Positions 1 to 5,228 of a DNA stretch of 5,228 nt are shown one piece after another. A model generated the notes under the pieces. It was given only the letters and a program-made list of their open reading frames with translations, was not told the origin of the DNA and ran no database searches. Source of the stretch: Chromatiales bacterium (GTDB taxonomy: Bacteria > Pseudomonadota > Gammaproteobacteria > Thiohalospirales > Thiohalospiraceae); contig JALSRO010000045.1 in NCBI GenBank assembly GCA_026984715.1, positions 1-5,228 of the forward strand. The letters run 5' to 3'. The position numbers and the translations under genes are program-made. Within the stretch, counting starts at the first letter, position 1, and each line of letters opens with the position of its first letter.

Positions 1-483
1 GGCCAGGTCATAGTCCCCTTTGGCATACATACCGGGCATCTCCGCCGTTTCGCCCCCGATCAGGGCTGCTCCGGCAAGCTCGCACCCCTGGCCGATCCCC
101 TTGACCACCTCGGTGGCGGTCTCTACCTCCAGTTGGGCGGTGGCGTAGTAGTCCAGAAAGAACAGCGGCTCGGCACCCTGTACAATCAGATCATTGACGC
201 ACATGGCGACCAGATCGATGCCGATGGTGTCATGTTTGCCCATTGTCATCGCCAGTTTGAGCTTGGTGCCCACACCATCGGTTCCCGCCACCAGCACCGG
301 CTCCCGGTAGCGGTCCAGTGGCAGTTCGAACAGCGCCCCAAACCCGCCCAGACCTGCCATCACGCCGGGGCGGCGGGTGCGGGCGGCAATCGGTTTGATC
401 CGTTCTACCAAAGTGTTGCCGGCGTCGATATCGACACCGGCATCCCGATAGCTGATGGAAGAAAGCGGGGTTTTGGGAGTCAA
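1..483 (-). CDS. purM: Phosphoribosylformylglycinamidine cyclo-ligase (AIR synthetase), 5' part
   Basis: This gene encodes the purine-synthesis enzyme that closes FGAM to aminoimidazole ribotide using ATP, in the cytoplasm. The 161 visible residues cover roughly the first half of a protein usually about 345 residues long; the rest lies beyond the left edge. Visible family signatures are [12 protein letters not shown] (residues 12-23), [15 protein letters not shown] (37-51), the phosphate-binding loop GTDGVGTK (67-74), [12 protein letters not shown] (88-99), DYYAT (111-115) and [11 protein letters not shown] (143-153). The start is TTG at 483: no ATG or GTG lies in frame before an upstream stop, the N-terminus then aligns with E. 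coli PurM, and a GGAG sits 7 bases upstream. It is transcribed away from the DUF2066 operon; purN would be expected next, outside the window. Identification is near certain from the motifs. Confidence 0.97.
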   Translation of the reverse strand, partial: MTPKTPLSSISYRDAGVDIDAGNTLVERIKPIAARTRRPGVMAGLGGFGALFELPLDRYREPVLVAGTDGVGTKLKLAMTMGKHDTIGIDLVAMCVNDLIVQGAEPLFFLDYYATAQLEVETATEVVKGIGQGCELAGAALIGGETAEMPGMYAKGDYDLA

Positions 484-490
484 ATGGGTT

Positions 491-494
491 CTCC
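491..494 (-). promoter_or_regulatory. Ribosome binding site of purM
   Basis: GGAG on the minus strand lies 7 bases before the TTG start of purM. It decides the start, because the frame contains no ATG or GTG between this site and an upstream in-frame TAA. Confidence 0.75.
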
Positions 495-533
495 AGTGAA
501 TGGTGGTGCAGGCAGGCGGACACCGTTTGGGTT

Positions 534-562
534 ATTCTATCAATCATGGGATTGACAGGGAA
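534..562 (-). promoter_or_regulatory. Possible purM promoter
   Basis: On the minus strand TAGAAT (539-534) matches the -10 consensus in five of six positions and would leave a leader of about 45-50 bases before purM. The hexamer 17 bases upstream, TTCCCT (562-557), is a poor -35, so the promoter is weak, activator-dependent or misplaced. It overlaps the proposed promoter of the divergent operon. Confidence 0.3.
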
Positions 563-590
563 AGCAGACTTTTAATATTTAATATATAGT
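552..590 (+). promoter_or_regulatory. Probable promoter of the DUF2066-phosphatidyltransferase-hda operon
   Basis: A perfect TTGACA (552-557) is followed by a strikingly AT-rich stretch (571-588) in an otherwise GC-rich region. The best -10 is unclear: TAATAT at 573-578 gives a 15-base spacer and TATTTA at 576-581 gives 18. It lies 36-50 bases upstream of the first start codon and points into the operon. The exact -10 is inferred. Confidence 0.5.
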
Positions 591-625
591 TGGGCAAGCA
601 GGCACATCAGGGACAAGGGGAGACC

Positions 626-1219
626 ATGTTGCATAGAGCGATTTTTATCATTCTACTATTATTACTGCTGCCTGCCATCCGGGCATGGTCAGAGCCAGCC
701 ATCGGTCTCTATGAAGCGGAAGTCGAGGTGGAGAACCAGGCTCCCGAGCAGCGCAAGCAGGCGCTCTCCCATGCGTTGGAACAGGTCCTCGAAAAGGTCG
801 CCAGGGCGCATGATGCGAAACCTGAGAGAAGGGAGGTGGAGCGGGCATTGGCGCACGCCGAGCGTTACGTCCAGCAGTACCGCTACACCGAGCAGGGATT
901 GTGGGTACGGTTTGACGACCGGGCGGTGGACGGACTTCTGGAGCAGAAACAGCTTCCCGGCACCATACCGGCCAGACAGATCCTCTTGAAGGTAACAGGG
1001 ATCCGGTCGCTGCAAGACTACCTGCGGGTCACCGGCTACCTCTCTTCGCTGGAGCTCCCGAGCAATACCCAACCACAGCAAATCTCTCCCGACAGCATCG
1101 TATACCGGCTTCAGACACGCGCCACCGAAACCGCCTTGCTACAGGAGATTGTGCGGAATACACCTCTGCAGCAAACCGAGGGGGATCCCTCGCTGCCGAC
1201 CTTCCACTACTCACCATGA
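626..1219 (+). CDS. DUF2066-type exported protein, short form
   Basis: The function is unknown; the family is found next to purM and hda in gammaproteobacteria. The 197-residue product begins with a hydrophobic stretch of isoleucines and leucines (6-15) and a plausible signal peptidase site after A20-W21-S22, so it is probably periplasmic. The mature N-terminus carries the family pattern: YEAEVEVENQ (29-38), QRKQALSHALEQVLEKV (42-58), YVQQYRY (81-87) and LWVRFDDRAVDGLL (92-105). The C-terminus also looks like the family end: VTGIRSLQDYLRVTGYL (123-139), then a strand and a helix. The segment between, usually a hundred or more residues, seems missing, so the protein is much shorter than the roughly 350 residues I expect. 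ATG 626 is chosen over TTG 590 because AGGGG (616-620) precedes it by 5 bases and the signal peptide starts there. The phosphatidyltransferase gene follows after 33 bases. Confidence 0.8.
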   Translation: MLHRAIFIILLLLLLPAIRAWSEPAIGLYEAEVEVENQAPEQRKQALSHALEQVLEKVARAHDAKPERREVERALAHAERYVQQYRYTEQGLWVRFDDRAVDGLLEQKQLPGTIPARQILLKVTGIRSLQDYLRVTGYLSSLELPSNTQPQQISPDSIVYRLQTRATETALLQEIVRNTPLQQTEGDPSLPTFHYSP

Positions 1220-1252
1220 CAACATAGCCGTGTCCCTACCGGGCAGTCGCAG

Positions 1253-1801
1253 ATGCAGGCAAGGAATATTCCCAATCTCATCACCGCGCTTCGCTTCCTG
1301 ATGGTACCCCCCACTCTGCTGCTGATAGTGGAGGAGCGCTATCTGCTGGCATTGATGATTTTTACCGTCGCCGGAATCTCCGACGGAATCGACGGATTCC
1401 TGGCCAAGCGTTACCACTGGACCAGCCGCATCGGGGCCATCATGGACCCCCTGGCCGACAAGCTGCTCCTAGACTCGACCTTCATCGTACTCGCTTGGCT
1501 GGGCGACCTACCGGTATGGCTGGTTGCGGCGATCATTGCGCGAGACGTGGTAATCGTCAGCGGTGGACTGGCCTATCACCTCCTGATCAGCAGCTACGAG
1601 ATGGCTCCATCGCTGATCAGCAAGTTGACCACCTTCAGCCAGATTGTGCTGGTCATTCTTGTTCTGGCACATTTTGGCGGAGTTCTCCCCCTATCCGCCG
1701 CCCTGCTCGACAGCCTGGAGATTGTGGTTCTCGCGCTGACGCTGACAAGCGGCGCTTCCTATGTATGGAGCTGGGGCAGACGGGCCCTGCACTCGGCATG
1801 A
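1253..1801 (+). CDS. CDP-alcohol phosphatidyltransferase family membrane enzyme (PgsA-like)
   Basis: Enzymes of this family move a phosphatidyl group from CDP-diacylglycerol to an alcohol such as glycerol-3-phosphate, in the inner membrane. The 182-residue protein has the start NIPNLITALRF (5-15) typical of PgsA-like members and the family active-site motif with D44, D47, G48, A51, G61, D65 and D69. The arginine usually following the alanine is K52 here; the motif spacing is exact, so activity is expected. Hydrophobic segments at about 15-42, 71-107 and 120-172 fit a multi-pass protein. ATG 1253 is the only usual start codon after an in-frame stop (TGA 1217-1219); it has no strong Shine-Dalgarno sequence. 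The stop overlaps the start of hda. PgsA (phosphatidylglycerophosphate synthase) is the closest named relative, but the housekeeping copy may lie elsewhere, so the substrate is left open. Confidence 0.9.
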   Translation: MQARNIPNLITALRFLMVPPTLLLIVEERYLLALMIFTVAGISDGIDGFLAKRYHWTSRIGAIMDPLADKLLLDSTFIVLAWLGDLPVWLVAAIIARDVVIVSGGLAYHLLISSYEMAPSLISKLTTFSQIVLVILVLAHFGGVLPLSAALLDSLEIVVLALTLTSGASYVWSWGRRALHSA

Positions 1802-2493
1802 ACCAGCTACCCCTCGGGATCGGTTTCCGCGAAGGAATGACCTTCGACAACTTCCGCTTCGGCTCCAACCAGGAAGCACTCCACACACTCATCGGGGGAG
1901 GGCAGCAATTCATCTATCTGTGGGGCCCCAAGGGAAGCGGAAAGAGCCACCTGCTGCAGGCGTTGGGACATCAGGCTGCGGCAGAGGGAAGAAGCTCTGC
2001 CTATCTGCCCCTGGCGGATGCCCCCCGCCTCTCGCCAGGCTATCTGCAAGGGCTGGAACAGCTCTCACTGGTCTGCGTCGATGACATCGACCGGATCGCG
2101 CGCAATCCACAGTGGGAGGAAGCGCTGTTTCATCTCTACAACCGCATCCATGCCGGCACCACCCGCCTTGCAGTAACGGCCGGAAGCAGCCCTGCCGGGC
2201 TGCCGGTGGCGCTGGCAGATCTCCGTTCCCGCCTCTCCTGGGGCCTGGTGCTGAAACTGACCCCACTGGATGACGAACAGAAGCTCGCCGTACTGCAACA
2301 GCGGGCACGGGGACGGGGCATGGAACTCCCCGCAGATGTGGGACGCTATCTCCTGCACCGCACCTCCCGGGACATGGCCACCCTGTCGCAGTGGCTGGAG
2401 AGACTGGATGAACAGTCGCTGGCCGCCCAGCGCAAACTGACCATTCCCTTCGTACGAGAACTGTTGCAATCGAACGATAAGAGGGGACGCTGA
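1798..2493 (+). CDS. hda: Hda, DnaA regulatory inactivator (AAA+ protein)
   Basis: Hda binds the DNA-loaded sliding clamp and stimulates ATP hydrolysis by DnaA, switching off initiation after each round of replication (RIDA). The 231-residue length matches E. coli Hda (about 233-248). The N-terminal QLPLG (3-7) is the clamp-binding peptide. Walker A is GPKGSGKS (43-50), Walker B LVCVDDID (91-98), sensor 1 lies near LAVTAGSS (124-131), the arginine finger is R145 in SRLSWG, and sensor 2 is R191 in SRDMATL. ELPADVGRYLL (176-186) and AQRKLTIPFVRELL near the C-terminus match E. coli Hda closely. It lacks the DNA-binding domain IV of DnaA, excluding DnaA itself. ATG 1798 overlaps the upstream TGA as ATGA, so translation is probably coupled. 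A longer upstream reading in the same frame is out-of-frame phosphatidyltransferase sequence and was not used. Confidence 0.95.
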   Translation: MNQLPLGIGFREGMTFDNFRFGSNQEALHTLIGGGQQFIYLWGPKGSGKSHLLQALGHQAAAEGRSSAYLPLADAPRLSPGYLQGLEQLSLVCVDDIDRIARNPQWEEALFHLYNRIHAGTTRLAVTAGSSPAGLPVALADLRSRLSWGLVLKLTPLDDEQKLAVLQQRARGRGMELPADVGRYLLHRTSRDMATLSQWLERLDEQSLAAQRKLTIPFVRELLQSNDKRGR

Positions 2494-2501
2494 TCGCGCA
2501 G

Positions 2502-2525
2502 GCAGCCCGCCATTGACCCGGCTGC
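2502..2525. repeat. Short inverted repeat in the convergent spacer after hda
   Basis: GCAGCC (2502-2507) and GGCTGC (2520-2525) are perfect inverted copies around a 12-base loop, between the convergent ends of hda and the methyltransferase gene. The position suits a bidirectional terminator, but no T-run follows on either strand and the stem is only 6 base pairs, so terminator function is only a possibility. Confidence 0.25.
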
Positions 2526-2543
2526 TGGCTCGGACCTTGCCGG

Positions 2544-2996
2544 CTAAATCCAGCGTCTGACCTTGGCCCGATAGCTCTCATACTCGTCACGGAACAGCTC
2601 TGTAAGCACCCGCTCTTCGGGAACTATCTGATATTTCGTAACATACCAGACAAACAGAAACAGGCCTGCAAGGTTCACCGGTCGCCCCAACCACACCGCC
2701 CACGCTGCCAGAAGCAGCAGTGCACCCAGATACATCGGATTCCGGCTCAGCCGATATATCCCGGCATCGACCAGCCGCGCGGTGGCCATCGGCGTGAGTG
2801 GATTTATCGTAGTACGCGCCTTCCGGAACTGCCGGATCGCGGCCAGCTCCACAGCCACGCCCAGGACGAACAGGGTCAGAGAGAGAGGAGCCCGCAGTTG
2901 CGGATCCGGCAGCGGGGATCCGCCCAATCCGGCAACCATCCACATCACAGCTGCCAACATTGCGAGTACCAGAGGGGGAGGAATCTTCAGCTCCAT
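2544..2996 (-). CDS. Isoprenylcysteine carboxyl methyltransferase (ICMT/PEMT-like) family small membrane protein
   Basis: Members are integral-membrane SAM-dependent methyltransferases; the bacterial substrate of this small type is unknown. The 150-residue protein starts MELKIPPPLV and has hydrophobic segments at about 8-24, 37-53, 88-103 and 106-122. The SAM-binding signature appears as GIYRLSRNPMYLG (79-91), followed by the family C-terminus PEERVLTELF..EY..Y...VRRWI (126-150), including E127, E128, E138, Y139 and Y142. The start is uncertain: ATG 2996 gives the typical N-terminus, but an in-frame ATG at 3020 would add eight residues and overlap the end of wrbA by 8 bases. Neither has a well-spaced Shine-Dalgarno sequence, so coupling to wrbA translation is plausible. 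The wrbA stop lies 16 bases upstream of the chosen start, and the two genes probably share a transcript. Confidence 0.87.
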   Translation of the reverse strand: MELKIPPPLVLAMLAAVMWMVAGLGGSPLPDPQLRAPLSLTLFVLGVAVELAAIRQFRKARTTINPLTPMATARLVDAGIYRLSRNPMYLGALLLLAAWAVWLGRPVNLAGLFLFVWYVTKYQIVPEERVLTELFRDEYESYRAKVRRWI

Positions 2997-3012
2997 CGGA
3001 AAAACAGCGCCC

Positions 3013-3806
<794 letters not shown>

Positions 3807-3814
3807 CCAACGAT

Positions 3815-3831
3815 AACCTTAGCCGAAGGTT
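3815..3831. repeat. Inverted repeat AACCTT-N5-AAGGTT
   Basis: The two 6-base arms (3815-3820 and 3826-3831) are perfect inverted copies around AGCCG. No T-run follows, so a terminator is unlikely. The size and symmetry resemble a transcription factor operator between two divergent genes; the factor is unknown. Confidence 0.4.
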
Positions 3832-3894
3832 CTCCCTGAATCCACCCTGCACTCTGCCGCACGTTACAAAATTCGCCCCGAAAATGTGCCCTCC

Positions 3895-3923
3895 TTGACA
3901 GCCCGGGGGGCCGATGTTAGCTT
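3895..3923 (+). promoter_or_regulatory. Probable sigma70 promoter of the lipoprotein-YqhA-TlpA operon
   Basis: A perfect -35 TTGACA (3895-3900) is followed, after exactly 17 bases, by TAGCTT (3918-3923), a -10 matching three of six positions including the key first TA and last T. The spacer is very GC-rich. Transcription would start near 3930, which rules out the in-frame ATG at 3914 as a start of the lipoprotein. Confidence 0.6.
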
Positions 3924-3994
3924 GCAGCGCACAGGCTGGTACAGTTTTTCTGTTGATTTACCTGCGATTGCAACGACAATGGGCGGACCATGAG

Positions 3995-4321
3995 ATGCTG
4001 AAGAGGCTGGCGGCACGGGGAAAGATGTCTCTCGCAATCGGCTTGCTGCTTGGCGCAGCAGGATGTGCCAGCACGCCACCTGTCCAGGAGATGAGCGATG
4101 CGCGCCAGGCGGTTCAGGCGGCCCGTGAGGCCGATGCCCAGCACCGCGCCCCCATCAGCTTGGGCGAGGCGGAGCGGCTGCTGCAGCAAGCCACCCGCCA
4201 GCTGGAGATGAAAGCATACCGGGAGGCCAGGGAGAGTGCTCTGGCTGCCAAGGAGATGGCCTTGAAGGCGCGCCAGGCTTCCTCCACCAGAGAGCACAAT
4301 GGCGTATATCCCGATAATTGA
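3995..4321 (+). CDS. Small DUF4398-like lipoprotein
   Basis: The function is not established; relatives are small envelope lipoproteins. The 108-residue product has a basic N-terminus (K3, R4, R8, K10), a hydrophobic stretch LAIGLLLGAA and a likely lipidated C24 in AAGC, followed by A25-S26, which favours outer-membrane sorting. The -3 residue is alanine rather than the usual leucine, a slightly weak lipobox. The mature part is alanine-, glutamate- and arginine-rich, almost all helical: MSDARQAVQAARE (33-45), then a helix from about 56 to 97 with the family-like pattern AP...L.EAE.LL..A...L....Y.EAR..A..A...A. ATG 3995 is preferred: ATG 4025 would lose the basic N-terminus, although GGGG lies close before it, and ATG 3914 overlaps the promoter. 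The YqhA-like gene follows after 30 bases. Confidence 0.8.
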   Translation: MLKRLAARGKMSLAIGLLLGAAGCASTPPVQEMSDARQAVQAAREADAQHRAPISLGEAERLLQQATRQLEMKAYREARESALAAKEMALKARQASSTREHNGVYPDN

Positions 4322-4351
4322 ACCCCATAGAGAGCATACGGTCACAAGAGA

Positions 4352-4882
4352 GTGAAAAAGCTGGAAGCTATCTTCGAGCAGTTTTTGTGGAACAGCCGTT
4401 TCGTCGTGCTGATTTCGGTGATTTCCAGTCTATTCATCGCGTTTGCGGTGTTCTTTGTTGCCACGGTGGATGCCTTCTATACCATCTACCACGCCGTGGA
4501 GTACGGGATGCCGGGCCTGGAAAAGGCAGAAAAGATGGCGATGCGCGCTTCCATCATTACCCACGTGGTGGAGATCGTGGACGGCTATCTGCTGGCAACA
4601 GTATTGTTGATCTTTGCGCTGGGGCTCTATGAGCTGTTCATCAGCAAGATCGACCTGGCGGAACATTCGGAAAAGTCGTCCAACGTGTTGCTGATTCACA
4701 GTTTGGATGATCTGAAGAACCGGCTGGCCAAAGTCATCCTGATGATCCTGATCGTGCGCTTCTTCGAATACGCCATCGGCATGAAGTTTACCACTCCGTC
4801 GGATCTGCTGATGCTCTCTGGCGGCATTGCGCTGGTGGGGCTGGCCCTGTATCTGTCCCACGCCGCCGACGGCAAGCATTAA
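4352..4882 (+). CDS. YqhA/UPF0114 family inner-membrane protein
   Basis: The family is widespread and of unknown function. The 176-residue product has four hydrophobic segments at about 16-39, 73-95, 125-142 and 151-170. The cytoplasmic-looking middle holds the family signature: ELFISKIDLAE (94-104), then LLIHSLDDLKNRLAKVILMILIVRFFE (113-139). The N-terminal KKLEAIFEQFLWNSR fits the usual amphipathic start of the family, which is about 160-175 residues long in E. coli and relatives. The start is GTG 4352, the only start codon after the in-frame TAG at 4328; its ribosome site is poor (AAGAGA directly abuts it), suggesting translation helped by the lipoprotein gene 30 bases upstream. The TlpA-like gene begins 30 bases downstream. 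Confidence 0.88.
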   Translation: MKKLEAIFEQFLWNSRFVVLISVISSLFIAFAVFFVATVDAFYTIYHAVEYGMPGLEKAEKMAMRASIITHVVEIVDGYLLATVLLIFALGLYELFISKIDLAEHSEKSSNVLLIHSLDDLKNRLAKVILMILIVRFFEYAIGMKFTTPSDLLMLSGGIALVGLALYLSHAADGKH

Positions 4883-4902
4883 CCCCTCCCTCCATGGGAG
4901 AA

Positions 4903-4906
4903 GGAG
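4903..4906 (+). promoter_or_regulatory. Ribosome binding site of the TlpA-like gene
   Basis: GGAG within AAGGAGAG lies 6 bases before the TTG at 4913 and fixes that rare start codon; the nearby ATG at 4894 is in another frame and upstream of the site. Confidence 0.8.
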
Positions 4907-4912
4907 AGTCTC

Positions 4913-5228
4913 TTGACCAGATTACTTACATTTCCCCTGGCGCTGCTTCTGCTCGCTTGCAGCGGGTACGCTACCGCTACCGACTTCAGCCTGCCTGGCA
5001 TTGATGGCAAGACCTACCGGCTATCCGACTACCGGGGGAAGTGGGTCGTCGTAAACTACTGGGCCACCTGGTGTCCGCCTTGCCGCGCAGAGATCCCCGA
5101 TCTGATCGACTTCCATCAGCGCAACAAGGATAGCAAGGCGGTGGTGCTGGGGGTGGCATATGAACAGATCAGCAAGGCGCAGTTGCAGAAGTTTGTCAAT
5201 AAATTCGCCATCAACTATCCTATTGTGA
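4913..5228 (+). CDS. TlpA-like thioredoxin-fold protein, exported, 3' end outside window
   Basis: TlpA/ResA-type proteins act outside the cytoplasm as thiol-disulfide reductases, often for cytochrome maturation or repair of oxidised thiols; the target here is unknown. About 105 residues are visible, of a usual length around 150-170. The N-terminus has R3 and a hydrophobic run ending in LLAC, a good lipobox with C16 and S17 at +2, so it may be a lipoprotein; cleavage after ATA near residue 22 by signal peptidase I is the alternative. The mature part shows DFSLPGIDGKTYRLSDYRGK (24-43), then VVVNYWATWCPPCRAEIPDL with catalytic C54 and C57, and VVLGVAYE further on. The cis-proline region would be expected just past the window end. 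The start is TTG 4913 with a strong ribosome site. It is probably last or middle in the lipoprotein-YqhA operon. Confidence 0.92.
   Translation, partial: MTRLLTFPLALLLLACSGYATATDFSLPGIDGKTYRLSDYRGKWVVVNYWATWCPPCRAEIPDLIDFHQRNKDSKAVVLGVAYEQISKAQLQKFVNKFAINYPIV

Noticed and set aside
515..532. PurR-like operator upstream of purM
   Set aside because: One half (ACCCAAACG on the minus strand) resembles the E. coli PurR half-site, but the other half does not match and PurR control is not general outside enteric bacteria and relatives.
133..555. Plus-strand open frame of 140 codons opposite purM
   Set aside because: It is antisense to an unmistakable PurM and has no family resemblance.
1910..2590. 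Minus-strand open frame of 226 codons opposite hda
   Set aside because: It is antisense to a clear hda, rich in arginine, proline and glycine as shadow frames are, and runs into the methyltransferase gene end.
3815..3831. Inverted repeat as a rho-independent terminator
   Set aside because: Short 6-base stem and no T-run on either strand; it also lies upstream of both flanking genes, not after a gene end.
3914..3994. Upstream extension of the lipoprotein gene to ATG 3914
   Set aside because: The ATG lies between the -35 and -10 of the proposed promoter, and the extension puts 27 residues before the basic signal-peptide start.

Overview
The window is an ordinary-looking, moderately GC-rich chromosomal segment of a gammaproteobacterium. 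PurM, a DUF2066 protein, a CDP-alcohol phosphatidyltransferase, Hda and a WrbA-type flavoprotein lie side by side, an arrangement recalling the purM/hda/wrbA neighbourhood of Pseudomonas. Hda, the DnaA regulator, is a proteobacterial hallmark. The species cannot be named from the sequence; a Chromatiales-like sulfur oxidiser or symbiont is only a guess. I see no insertion sequence, CRISPR array, tRNA, rRNA or prophage gene.

Layout. (1) Positions 1-483, minus strand: the 5' part of purM, running off the left edge. (2) 484-625: a divergent promoter region. (3) 626-2493, plus strand: a probable three-gene operon, DUF2066 exported protein, CDP-alcohol phosphatidyltransferase and hda, the last two overlapping by ATGA. 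(4) 2494-2543: a short convergent spacer. (5) 2544-3612, minus strand: wrbA followed by a small membrane methyltransferase of the isoprenylcysteine carboxyl methyltransferase (ICMT) type. (6) 3613-3994: a gene-free divergent region with two inverted repeats and a good sigma70-type promoter facing right. (7) 3995-5228, plus strand: a probable envelope operon of a small DUF4398-like lipoprotein, a YqhA/UPF0114 four-helix membrane protein and a TlpA-like thioredoxin cut by the right edge.

Functionally, the left half combines purine synthesis, phospholipid head-group chemistry and control of replication initiation. The middle holds a quinone-reducing flavoprotein with a membrane methyltransferase. 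The right half is an envelope module: an outer-membrane-type lipoprotein, an inner-membrane protein and a periplasmic thiol-disulfide protein.

No clearly new system is evident. The points most worth a second look are the short DUF2066 protein that seems to lack the middle of the family, the translational coupling of a phosphatidyltransferase to hda, the lipoprotein/YqhA/TlpA cluster, and the structured intergenic region around 3767-3831.
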